Part shown: in pieces, positions 53,595-64,000 of the stretch
Layout: each line of letters begins with the position of its first letter
How positions within the stretch are numbered: the first letter of the stretch is position 1
NCBI GenBank assembly: GCA_030295235.1
Contig: AP026133.1
Span: 930,001-994,000, forward strand
Direction: 5' to 3'
DNA: 64,000 bases
From: Fistulifera solaris
Taxonomy: Eukaryota > Bacillariophyta > Bacillariophyceae > Naviculales > Stauroneidaceae
Program-made: the position numbers and the translations under genes
Notes under the pieces: generated by a model
Databases searched by the model: none
What the model was told of the DNA's origin: nothing
The model's input: the letters and a program-made list of their open reading frames with translations, nothing else

Positions 53595-55800
53595 CTATAC
53601 TAGAACCGTTGGATCAATTCGCAAGAGTTCAAAAAGCGAAGTAAGATCCTGGGATGGATCTGGCTCCGGATCGCAAAGCCACGACGGAAGTTCTTCAGTG
53701 TTGTCATCGTGTTGGGAACAAACTGCCAGTGCGAGCATGTGGAATGGAACTTCCCCATTCGATCGGTAGATGCGACTGAAATGGCATGCGCATGGACAAG
53801 TGCTTCGATAGTTTCCCAATTCTTTTCGTTGCGCACGCATAATGGATTGGGTAGCGGCCAGTATTATCACAGACGGCAGCAGCTTCTGGGTAAAGCTGCA
53901 CCAGCTGGCGAACGAGATCGGTATCAGAGGGGTGACGACAAGCCAACTGTAAAGGGAGTTCGGGGGAGACAATCTGCAAAGCCGCAGGGTAAGCGTCATA
54001 CAGCACAGAAATATCGCTCCATGACTTGCCAGCCCTGCAAGCGAGCTGGAAAGGTAGAAAACCATCTGCATCCGGTATCGTGGCTGCTCTGGGGTGTAGC
54101 TGGATAAGTTTTTGTAGGAATCCAGCGGTCGATCGAGGATTCGATGCCGCCAGATGTAGTGGTAACGAACCGCGCGAGGAAACTTGTACTGCACCGCGAG
54201 CAGCATTCAATATTGTTTCCATGTCAGCGTTCCAATCGGTTCCACTCTTACAGGCATAATGGATGGGCATGTAACTTGCTTCATCTGCTTGCAATGCTGC
54301 TTGTGGAAAAGACCGGACAAGCTGTACAATAACGGAACGCTCGGTCTCGTCATCTTCGTTTTCATCATCTGATTCTACTTCGTGCTGATTCATTGCTCTA
54401 GCTGCGCGATGAAGTGGCGTGAGTCCAAAGTTATCAGGGATTTGTACAGCGCGCGGGTAGAATTCCGTAAGAATAGCAGCATGCTGCGTCCAATCCGTTT
54501 TGCGCGGATTTTCCACCAGGCGATGTAAAGGCAAAGAACCAGTCTCGTCGGGAATCTTTGCGGCTTCGCGGTACAGACTCAATAACGTAATAATCACCAT
54601 CTTGCCGAGTTCGCCCGAAGCGTTCGAAGAAGCAGCAAGATGAAGTGCTGTTTGAGGGGCAGTCCCTGGCCTCAAGTCTCCACAATCCAGCTCACTGACT
54701 TGCTCTGGATGCAGCGCACATGCTAGACGAAAAAGTGACAAATGGCATTTCACAGCAGCAGTTGCGTGAACTACGCGCCATTTTCGGTTCGAGGTACTCG
54801 GCACAACAAAGCCTGCCTCCGTTTCGTCGTCATCTGCTACAGGGAACCCGAACGCAGCTTTTAATAACAGATTCGCCTTGTCCCATCTCTCTTTCAGTTT
54901 CGTTTCTTTCTCAAGACGCTTTCGAAGAAAAACAGCTCGCTCTTCCGCAGTTGTATCCTCTGGTTCAGGGAATCCTCCTGGCAAAAAACTAGCCACTAAT
55001 CGTTTTCCTTCCAACTTTTCTGCCCAAGTATTCCAGACCAAAGCGAGAGGAGAATCTTCGTGATAATCTTCTTCCAGTACTACATTCGGGTCTAATTGAA
55101 GCAACAACCCCACCACACCCGGCGGAGCATCATATCGCACGGCATAAAAGAGCGGCGTGCGTCCCATATGATCTCGTTTCGACACGGTGTGCTTTCCTCG
55201 TTTATTCAGATGCAACAATAAATAAACAACAGCCTTGGGAGCTTTAAAGCGACAAGCATAATGCAGAGGCAACCATCCATTCTTTTCTTCCGGCAACCAG
55301 AGTGTCTCCGGAGCCGCTTCAATTAACGCGCGCGCCACCTCGGGATCCGGACAGCGTCGATTGCACATGTGATGCAAGGCCGTCCATCCATCTTTGCCGG
55401 TATATCCGGCCCATTCGGGTTTCTCGCGACACAATCGCAAAACTTCCGGCCAATCGGTGATCCGCGCGGCATCGTGAATCGCGGAAGATCGACCTTTACT
55501 GTCGACGGGCTTACTGGTAGATCGACTGGTCGGGAAATAAAAATCATGCGACGATCCCCACGAAGAAGTACCGTGCAGCTGAAATGTCGACGTGCCCAGA
55601 AAATCGCGATTTGTGGTCCAACTTTCTTGTAATCTGGATAGTAGCTGTTGATCATTATCGCTACTGATTCGCACACTCGTATCGAAAGATTGAATCCGTC
55701 CCGATTGTTGCAGTGATGCGGATGGAGTGCACGACAACGATTCGCTTTGATAACGACGATGTGCAGTCGGCACGATCTTCTCTTCTTTCGATTGTTCCAT
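53595..55800 (-). CDS. Ankyrin-repeat protein, about 735 aa
   Basis: At least ten ankyrin-type repeats, for example 'GWTALHHMC', 'GWLPLHYACR', 'GRTPLFYAVR', 'PQTALHLAA', 'GSLPLHRLV', 'GLTPLHRAAR', 'YMPIHYACKSG' and 'GRYPIHYAC', the mix typical of diatom ankyrin proteins. Near the C-terminus the frame breaks twice in homopolymer runs (plus-strand T4 at 53823-53826 and C4 at 53753-53756), with an added base at each restoring one protein ending at 53595. I chose ATG 55800 ('MEQSKEEK'); the frame is open further upstream but begins there with TTG. No catalytic domain, signal peptide or membrane segment is seen, so it is probably an intracellular protein-interaction scaffold. Confidence 0.87.
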
Positions 55801-56624
55801 TGTGTCTTTAATATTATGAAAGCCTTCACAAGGTGATGGATGGTTTCTGCGTGTTCGTAGCTCGTAGCCAGCCGAGATATCCAAACTTGCACGGTCGAAC
55901 AAAAAAAAATACTACAAATTTGCAACAAGCACGCGTCTATCGTGTGAAATCAAGTATTTGACGAAGGATGCGCATTTCGCGTCGTTGCGCCGCGCCAGGT
56001 AATCCTATTCTTGCCGTTGATGCATAGTCATTTAAGGAAGCGGCACTAACTACGGTTATCAAGAGGGGGAACAACAGCCTTCTTTCGTTTTCCAGGACTG
56101 GTTTTGCAAAAATCCTTGCCGGAGTCGCAATAGGGATGGAGACTGGAGACTCTCTCTCTTCATAGTACCCAGAAATCCTATGTATACAAGCGAATGGTGA
56201 TTACCGGTACCGCTTTCTTTATATACGAAAAAGATTCGATTATGTAAAGAACAAGGTAGCACCAGTACTTAAGGACACTGGGACTTCGTCCTCTAAGTAC
56301 TACGTATTTCGTTTGACGGAGTGGCAAAACTGCCCCTCGCAGCAGCGAACGAATACGCTGTCAATCTCAACGCCAACACCATGATTCAGAGAAAGAAGAG
56401 TGCCGTTGTTCACACGGATTAAGACCAAAGGAGTGCGTGGCATCCTCCTATCGCTTTGCGTCTTCTTGAATAGCTTCGACGGACTCAAAGCCTTAGCCGA
56501 CCTTTTCTCTCATACCACACGTTATTAACTTCAGTTTCGCCGTTCGCCGTCGCTGTAAAACGCAGAGTTCTTGACGTCGTCATCTGTCAAACCTGTCTTG
56601 TTGGTTTGCTTTTTAGGTGCATAG
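55801..56624. other. Intergenic, no supported gene
   Basis: 824 bases between two divergent genes, with no supported coding frame. It holds both promoters. Confidence 0.5.
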
Positions 56625-57763
56625 ATGCCATTTCATTGGATACGAAAGAAGCATCATATTTCCTTACTTTATTATTCCGCTCTGTGGGTTGTCGCTCGAA
56701 GCATGTCGGTACCAACATCCGACAAGGTGAACCTTCTGGACTTGTGCGCGGCCGCCATTGCCTGCACCGTCACTGCGTCCAAATGCATTCAAGAAATTGC
56801 TCCTTCCAAAAATACACGGACCAAAGCCGATGGATCCTTTGTTACAGATGCCGATTTTGTGGCACAAGGTGTCATTGTGCAAGCCTTGCAAAGCATTTGC
56901 CCGACACTCACAATTGTGGGTGAAGAATCTCCCGAAGAAATGAAGCAACACGAGCAGCGCGATCGTCAACTTGATAAGAAGCTCTGGAAACTATCACGAA
57001 ATGAATTGCAATGCCGTTACTTTGGTACGGATATTACTCATCTTCCTTTACATTCGGATTGTAGGGAGGGAGAGCTACCGGTCTTTCCAGACGATCCAGA
57101 AGAATTTCTGGTGGACCCACTGCGCCTCCGTGTCATTGTGGATCCTCTGGATGGTACCAAATCATATACAAATGGAGATCATGATGCTGTTTCTATACTC
57201 ATTGGATTTATATTAGATGATGCACCCGTCTTTGGTGTCGTGGGCAAGCCATTTGGCTATACGGGGTTGTCGTCGATTCGCGATACGGGGTGTGTCACCC
57301 TGTACGGTGGGACGTTGCTTCGGGGTGCGTTCGTGGCTGGCGACAAAATTCCTCTTTCTCAACCTAGTCCAGTCACACCAAAGCTGTTATTTCCGCTTCA
57401 CGATCCAAAGGCGTGGTGCAGCAGTTTTGTCAATTTCTAGGAGAGCAAGGACTACTCGCGGCCGATCCACTCTTAGTACCAGGTGCTGGAGAAAAGTCTG
57501 TGCGTATTCTCTTATCTCGTAATGACGAAGCACTATGGTTTTATCCAAAACCGGGAACTTCACTTTGGGATGTGGCTGCGACAGACGCGCTGCTCCGTGC
57601 TCTGGGTGGTAAATTGACGGATAAATACGGCCATAACATGGATTACAGCAAATCCAGAGAAGAGGCGGAAAATGTAGATGGCGTTGTCGCGTGCATGTCA
57701 GCTGATCTCCATCGACAGTGTATAGAGTTGTTTGCAAGAGATAACTGGAATGGAATCCAATGA
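56625..57763 (+). CDS. IMPase-family 3'(2'),5'-bisphosphate nucleotidase-like, about 379 aa
   Basis: A magnesium-dependent phosphatase of the inositol monophosphatase/BPNT1/HAL2 group, which removes the 3'-phosphate from PAP after sulfation. Motifs: 'KADGSFVTDADF', 'IVGEESPEE' (metal Glu), 'VDPLDGTKSY' (the DPxDGT metal motif) and 'GTSLWDVAATDALL' (WDxAA). The frame breaks in GG at 57410-57411; one added G gives 'HDPKGVVQQF'. Family length is normal. The call of bisphosphate nucleotidase over inositol phosphatase rests on the spacing of DPLDGT and on 'TNGDHDAVSILIG'. A first segment of 25 hydrophobic-basic residues before an inner ATG (56703) may be a targeting peptide. Confidence 0.88.
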
Positions 57764-58085
57764 GAGAGGTCATGTCGTGATCCGCTTTTCGCTGATGAAC
57801 AGTCGTTTGTCAAAATCTAAAATTAAACGGTTTTTACGAACGTTGTAGCCAATTGCGATGCTTTTTATCGCCTTGCTTTTTTGAAGCCATAAGGATTTGT
57901 AATATCGGGCTTACTATTCACTGTTGGTATAACAAATGAAAGACGAACAAGGAATGCTGATTCTTGACGACCCCACGCAACATGAAAATGCATCTAGACA
58001 GTCGATGTCGTTAAAGAACGAGGCTCGCGTAGTTCTCATCTATCTAAATAGTGGTGGCAGGGAACACCTTATCTAGTAAAATTGC
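57764..58085. other. Intergenic, short
   Basis: 322 bases between convergent genes. Nothing seen beyond 3' ends. Confidence 0.5.
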
Positions 58086-61000
58086 TTACCAGGTAGTTGA
58101 ATCGTCTTCGCGTGTTGCGTCTACAATTTCATCATCCATAGAGTTCTCTTCACGCATCAACTTACGGAACCCCGCGTAGTGCCGAATCAAAGCATCTTTG
58201 TCCGGTCGTCCAGCTTTGTCCACTACGGTTTGAATAGAAGAATCGAAAGGGGTGGAAATTTCCATCTTGATCGTAGTCTTGTCGGCTTCCCGGTCAGCGT
58301 TGTTTGGGTCGTATTCAAGACAGCGAGAGCTAGATAGATTGTAGACTTGACGCAAAAACGCCTTCAAGCGGAGTAAAAGACTCAGTGCGATCCCCTTGCT
58401 ACAGAGATCTACAAATTCATTCATCTGAAAGTGAGGCAAAGAAAGCGCACCTGCCTCCTTCGTGCGACTAGGAAATCTAGTGAGCCCTGCCTTTTCGAGC
58501 TGATCTAAATCTTGAAGGTTGTCATCATATTCATCAGCGGACCCTAGGCCGACCTCGCGCAACAATTTCGTCATTCGGTCAAGAGTGACAGTTCCCTGGA
58601 AAGCAACCGTAGATGATATCTGGTGAATGATAAATAAAGGATCTTCGGCAGTGGTATATTCAAGATGGGCGAGAATCTGCGATGCAAATGAGAGCGGAAG
58701 TAGATTGCTAGAACACGCTAATGTCTTGTCGTGCGGTGGCGCAGAACTCAGTTTGAATAGGCTGATCAAGTTTCTCAAGAACCCCTGTCGCTGTTTTCGA
58801 CTGCTAGCAATGCACTCTTTGAAAACACGAGAGAATACACATTGAATTATTGTTTTCTTCCCTTCTTGCGTAAAAATTATAGCTGAAGCGTGCTTTTTGT
58901 CGCTAGAGACAAGGCGCTGGAATTCCCAAGCATGTTTCACCCCGGCACAAATACAGCGACGCAGTGTATCAGGTCTTTTCTCTCCTTCAATAGACAAATA
59001 TTCAAAAGAGAGTGAGCGTATTTCACTATTTTCCGTGTCTCCCTGCATTGCGAATAGGTATGGGATTGCCTCGTTAGGATTTACGAGCCCTTGGCGTAGT
59101 AGGATACCGATGACCTTCAGGACTGCAAACCTAATCGAACTCTCCTTCGATCTGGTCAAATCAAAAGCCGACCAGCGTGGTTGGTCAATACACCCCCAAA
59201 CAAAGTTGCATCCCCATCTTGATCGCCTGAAATGCGCTTCGCAAGGCTCAAACTTTCGTCGCTCTCCATTTTTACCCGTGCCGAACCGCCGTCAACGCGT
59301 TCTTCTTCAATCTACATAACCAGGGCCATTGAATTTAGTCAAGTATCGATAATAGATCGTGGTACCGACAAGTACAAAATGAATAACTCCGGAGTACAAG
59401 TACATACCTCAAGAATGTTGCACCAGCAACTTAATGCCTCTAACTGAAGTGGTATAGCAGCGCTGTCTGCCATCAAACTTTGTATCTGACCTTCGCTGTC
59501 CAGCTGCAGAAGAAGACGAGGCTGCGAGACGAAAATGCCCCCAAGGCCCTAAGGGCAACACATTGGGTTGATACGTCCTTCTTTTGAGGAAAGCAGAAAA
59601 TAGACGGTAACAAGCTTGCAAAGCATTGGTCCAGCTTAGTTCTTCGTCGGGAACAAATGCGATGTCGAGTCCTGCTGAGACTTCCTCGTCCCAGAACGTC
59701 GCGTCTGCATTTGGGTCGACTCTGTACTGGCAGATAATTCCAAGGACAGTCAATGCACGATGCACACCACCTTTTGTTGATTGCTGAACGCAACGAAGAA
59801 TGAGTGAGACTAGACGAGACGGGAAGCTTTTCATCGTTAGGATTTATGAACTCACCGATTCTTGTTCGAAATCATTGATACTTGCTCGTTTGATCAAGTA
59901 AGTATAAAATTTTTTGCCAGCTGAAAAGAGGAGACGAGAAACTTCCTTCGTTGTACGAAGCAAGCGAAGAAAAGGCCCGGATCGCTGACCGAAAAGCTGA
60001 CGGTCCAAAGCGAAATGATATTTGTTTTAGATCCTCCGAGACACATTTTGTTGAAAGCCTGGAAACGAAAGACTCGCCAAGGGCACATGCAAGTCGATGG
60101 ATGATATCGCAAGTTGCTGCTAGTATGGCTGGTTCGTCTTCTTTGGCGGCACCATTGTCGCCCTTCAAATAAGGTAATACAGTCTCAATCTTGTCACAAA
60201 CGGATTGAGGCGAAGTCTTGGTTAGAACTGCTATGGTCTCTAATGTCGCCACTAAATCCTTCCCATTACGAAGGCCTTTTTTGCTCATTTCTTCTTCGAT
60301 TGATAGCAGAAGTTCAAAAAGTGAAGCAGTTACCTTTGAGAGGTGCTCCTTGACCGTATCCTTACTGGCCTTTTCGACATCTTTCTGGCCCATGTTGTCG
60401 AGTAAATGTTCTAGCATCTCTCCAGAACCGGCTGAGCGCACAACTTCCATCATTTGAACAGCCACCATGTAGGGCTTAGTCATCAACTGCAAGTTTGATT
60501 TTTGAGCGACAGGCGGCGTCGGTGTAACGACACCTCGAACGCTTGCAACATTTGGCACGCTTACGAACGGAGAGTCTTGCAGCACAGGAGTGTTGGATAC
60601 ATCAGGGGTCCAAGTAGTGACACTTAATAGCTTTTGACTATCATCGAACCACAAGGCGGAAAAAAGTTCGTTGATGAGGTCACGAACAGAGTCTTCCTCT
60701 TTTGGATCAATTGCCCTTTTCAGCATGGCGCTGAGGGCTGTCGCACCTCCTTTGCAACTCGGATGAACAGAAAGAATGGACTCAAAGATCTTGACGGCAC
60801 GTTTACGAACGCTCACTCCAGTATCTTCGAGACATTTCAACAGGGCTTGGTGATAAGAGTTGGCAAGAGACGGCGACTGACTCACATATGAACCAATCAG
60901 TGAAAGAGCAGCTTCTCGAACCGAAATCGAATCATCTGCAAGACGAAGAATGACAGAACTTTGGATGGCTTTGATTCGCATCTGATTAGGGTCCCCCTCA

Positions 61001-63284
61001 ATAGCCTTCAATGTTTCACAAAGATTGGTGAGTAAGAATGAACTGTTCAACAAATCCGAAGATGATTCAGCATACCTTCTCGATGGCTTTCAAAGATAAC
61101 TTTCTAAGCGTCTGTGAACCAGGATCGGACATGAGCTTGAGGACGAACTGGAGCTGAGGACGAAACCAGCTCGTCAGAATTGAAGACTTAGCCGCCATGT
61201 ACAAAACTAAGCGAACGCTTCCTTCTTCAGTTGCACCTTCCCCCGATGGACCGGGATTGTCCCAGAACTCCAAAAGCTCATGAATTAGCCGACGGGGTGA
61301 AGCTTTTTCACCGCTCAAGTTCCACTTTTGGTGCAGATTTCCAACCCAGTGAGCCATCCAAAACTTAATGGCATCCTCCATTTTCACGACCCCTAATCGA
61401 TGCGACAAAGTCGCTTGAAAGGCATGGGAAACTGCATAGAGCTCGTCGATGTATTCATCCAAACCACATTGCTGCTGTTTTAGTCGTTCCCGTCGTTGAA
61501 TGTTACCAAGTCGACAGTAATCGCAAGTCCATTCATCGGGTACTTCCGAAACACCGACGCAACACCCATGGAAGTAATCTCGGCAGCTTTGACAGCCAAT
61601 TATCAGAACGTCGCGCTGTTCCTTGCAATCACAATAACAGGATATGGAAACATCACTTTCGGGCAAAACCGATGGGTGTTTGACTTCCAGAGGCCTTGCA
61701 CACTGAATTGCTAAGATACGGGCCTCTACAGCGAATATTTTTCCAAGGCAATCCGATGCGACAGTCAGGAAAGTACTTTCGGGGCCCGGCGTTTTTGAAG
61801 GAGTGAAAGAAGATGCGGCATTGAGGTCTACTAGGAGACGACGCATAAGCGAATCGAGAAATGATGCAGCAGCAGGAAATTCTGGTATCAAAAGAACCAT
61901 GAGGAGGTCTTCGGTCAAGTTTGTCAAAACTGGTCGAAACTCCACTCCGCCATCTTTGTCCGTCCGCATCTCTTTACCAAATTGTCAATGAAGGATTCAA
62001 TGATCTTCTTCGCTTCTGTAAATCCCGAAACAAAGCCATTATCCTGAAGTTGAGTGCCTTTTTCGGCTATCAAATATACTGGACGTTTGACGCACGCCTG
62101 AACCATCGACAAAAGGAGGGCAGTGAACACTTGAATGTGATTTGGCGCTTGTCTCTTAAGTATGATACTTCCTACGACCGCTTTGTTGAGCTCTTGCAAA
62201 GCAGTAGCGGATGAGAACGACGAGTAACGCAGTGGATAGGACCGTAAGGATCTCTTCCCTGTTGGAAGTCGAAGAAGGATTGGGTATATGTCTTCAAGAA
62301 TAGTATCTCGATGCGCAGGGTAGCGGCGAAAAGCAGCAGTCACAATGGATATCATACAAAGCTGCAACCGCTGTCCTTCCGAACTATTGTTCGCCGAATT
62401 AGAATTGCAGTTGATTTCCAACGCAGGTAGCAGCCCGCTAGTCAGCATGAGTATTTGTTGATCGTCAAGCGGGATAGTGTGAACGATTTGCTCTAACCGT
62501 TCCAAGAGTACTTCTTCAGCATTTACGGTCGAAAGAAGATATCGATAAACATTCGAAAGATCATTGATAGGCGGAAGAACGTAGTCGTCCTCTCCCGCAG
62601 ATCGTCGACGTTTCTTCGTTGGAGACGAGGTAGAAATATCCTTCATCGGCGTGAGATGGCCCGTCCGATTCAGAGTCGGTATCAAGTGTTTGTTCAAATG
62701 CAATCGAGCTAAGGTAATAGCACCTTCAATTGAGTCACCATTCAAAGCTCGGGGATCTACTCCTGGACTCGACGCGATCGAAAGCACTATAGACGCAGCG
62801 TCGAGACCGCTCTTGACCACTTGGATCTTCAGTGAACCCGTTTTACGAAGCCACTGGAATTGCGACCTTGTGTGAGATACATAGATGAGTTTGCTCTCGT
62901 TTGAAAATGAATTACATACCTGATCAAGTGCTTCCTTATGTCCGTCTTCACCGCGAAGGTTCTCCAATGCTTCCCGAAAAAGTCGATAGCCACGGCATTG
63001 TTGATGTGTCGATCTAACACTTCAAGAAGGCCTAGCAGCTGATCTACTTCAACACTAGCGAATCCTGCATTCTTTTGACCGCGCGTGTCATTCAGAGATG
63101 CACACAAGAGGGATAATTCACTCAGTTCCGGGAGTGTCAATGGTCCTGCATCCAAAGCACGGTTGTGACCGGTCGAATCCTCGTGTCCTTCCGTACAGGC
63201 AACCCGAAGTAAGATACGATTCACCGTATCGGAAAACCTTTTGATGAAAGCGGATCGGAGGATTCCATTTGTTAGATGCTGCAT
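58086..63284 (-). CDS. SCC2: Cohesin loader SCC2/NIPBL-like with PHD finger, about 1,600 aa
   Basis: HEAT-repeat protein that loads cohesin on chromosomes. Conserved blocks: 'KAIQSSVILRLADDSISVREAALSLIGSYV' and 'YHQALLKCLEDTGVSVRKRAVKI', quoted here only as 'SVREAALSLIG' and 'DTGVSVRKRAVKI'; 'TQCVALRALGGIFVSQPRLLL' near 59,540; 'GILLRQGLVNP' near 59,100. A PHD finger sits near 61,560-61,650 ('CYCDCKEQ', 'CQSCRDYFHGCC', 'WTCDYC'). GT-AG introns lie near 62919-62854, 61071-61006, 59878-59824 and 59407-59321. Five single-base breaks (plus-strand 62977-62981, 61973-61975, 59582-59585, 59538-59542, 59193-59197) each repair by one added base in a run. The start at 63284 is the first ATG of the frame; upstream exons are possible. 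Nuclear. Confidence 0.85.
61490..61660 (-). other. PHD finger within SCC2
   Basis: The Cys/His pattern is C-x-C near the start, C-x2-C, H-x2-C, and W-x-C-x2-C at the end, the C4HC3 order of PHD zinc fingers that bind histone tails. Plant SCC2 carries a PHD finger; animal and fungal orthologues lack one. Limits approximate. Confidence 0.85.
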
Positions 63285-63690
63285 TCAATGGCTTAAGAGA
63301 AGTTTTGCAATGTTTCTGATCATCGTTGTCGAAGCTCCCTCCGACGTTTTCCAGCAAACGCGAAAAGAGCGAGGGGCGGCCAATTTTACCAGGTACCTGG
63401 TACAAGTACAAGCGATCATGTCCATCGCCACTTCTAAGTATTTGAGTACACTGAGTACCACTACGCCAACGCCACGATCTTGTTTGGTTTTACTACATCC
63501 ACAATCCACACTACTACTCTTTTCCCACTCTTAAAACTCTAAGACATCTATTTCACCCCCAACAGGACACAGGACGAGACGAGCAGCAGCAATTTAATCA
63601 GACGAAAAGGATTGAAAAAAGCAGATTAAAACAATTAAAGAATCTAAGCTGTTGTGACTGAATTGTTGAGCGACAAAGAGACCCTCAAGC
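63285..63690. promoter_or_regulatory. Divergent promoter region between SCC2 and BRF1
   Basis: 406 bases between two divergent genes, holding both starts. A short duplicated word, GGTACCTGGTACAAGTACA, lies at about 63392-63410. No defined element recognised. Confidence 0.5.
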
Positions 63691-64000
63691 ATGTCGCGCA
63701 ATGTTACCTTTGTTGAGGATTATCCCGCTCATGACAAGCCCTTAAACACGGCAAGTCAAGGCGCCAATCTTGCTCATTCGCACTTTCAATTAACTTGTCC
63801 GAATTGCGGCGGCAAAGCTATAGAGCAGCACGAAGCATCCGGCGCTTCTATTTGCATTGAATGTGGTATTGTTGTGGAGGAAAATGCCATTGTCAGTGCT
63901 GTAGAGTTCGTCGAAGGCGCTGGAGGAAGCAGCAACATGGTGGGGCAGTTTGTATCCGCAAGTAGCAGCAAAGCGTACACCGGGGCCGCCGTAGGAAGGC
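63691..64000 (+). CDS. BRF1: TFIIIB subunit BRF1-like, 5' end only
   Basis: The first 103 residues of an RNA polymerase III initiation factor that recruits TBP at tRNA and 5S promoters. A TFIIB-type zinc ribbon is seen, 'CPNCGG' and 'CIECGIVVEEN', followed by 'FVEGAGGSSNMVGQFVS', the GQFVS block that distinguishes BRF1 from TFIIB. The frame runs off the right edge before the cyclin folds. Divergent from SCC2. Nuclear. Confidence 0.92.
   Translation, partial: MSRNVTFVEDYPAHDKPLNTASQGANLAHSHFQLTCPNCGGKAIEQHEASGASICIECGIVVEENAIVSAVEFVEGAGGSSNMVGQFVSASSSKAYTGAAVGR

Noticed and set aside
59824-59878. A further single-base break in SCC2
   Set aside because: A 55-base intron from AA/GTATCA to AAAAG/CTT, with a CTAAC branch site, joins the frames without any correction.

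Overview
The window looks like nuclear DNA of a diatom, most likely a raphid pennate species of the Phaeodactylum type, though I cannot fix the species. Reasons: dense genes on both strands; few, short GT-AG introns (about 55-90 bases); eukaryotic core genes (SYF1, SCC2, BRF1, DUS, USP); and several N-termini of the stramenopile plastid type, a signal peptide followed by an aromatic residue at the cleavage site (small Hsp 'ASA-W', aspartyl protease 'VLA-F', small membrane protein 'AEC-F').

Layout. 0-1.3 kb: a homoserine kinase running off the left edge. 1.3-6.2 kb: gene-poor, with one TPR-like protein. 6.2-10.7 kb: three unrecognised proteins, two of them divergent paralogues separated by TTATG arrays. 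10.8-11.8 kb: a PIF/Harbinger-type DDE nuclease. 13-16 kb: a plastid-type small Hsp and a secreted DUF6174-like protein. 17-22 kb: an SPX-cytidylyltransferase fusion (the most interesting gene here), a retropepsin-like protease and a GT47 glycosyltransferase. 22-30 kb: an unknown protein, a second DUF6174-like secreted protein, a Cys-rich surface protein and a LEA-like repeat protein with a mitochondrial-type N-terminus. 30-38 kb: a cold-shock protein, a 1,700-residue disordered protein and a secretory LEA-3-like protein. 38-45 kb: a DUF2817 peptidase-like protein, an SGNH hydrolase, SYF1 and a small plastid-type membrane protein. 45-58 kb: a DUSP/Tudor-like/USP deubiquitinase, a GT8-like transferase, a tRNA dihydrouridine synthase with a CCCH finger, an ankyrin protein and a BPNT/IMPase-family phosphatase. 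58-64 kb: the cohesin loader SCC2 with a PHD finger, divergent from BRF1, which runs off the right edge.

Sequence quality matters for any reading of this window. At least twenty conserved reading frames break by one base, almost always inside a short homopolymer run, and resume at once in another frame. This is best explained by uncorrected sequencing indels, so I annotate these as single genes rather than pseudogenes or split genes.

The genes do not form one pathway. The themes that recur are stress protection (two LEA-like proteins, small Hsp, cold-shock protein), secreted or surface proteins (two DUF6174-like proteins, the Cys-rich protein, GT47, GT8), and a probable phosphate-sensing step in phospholipid head-group synthesis.
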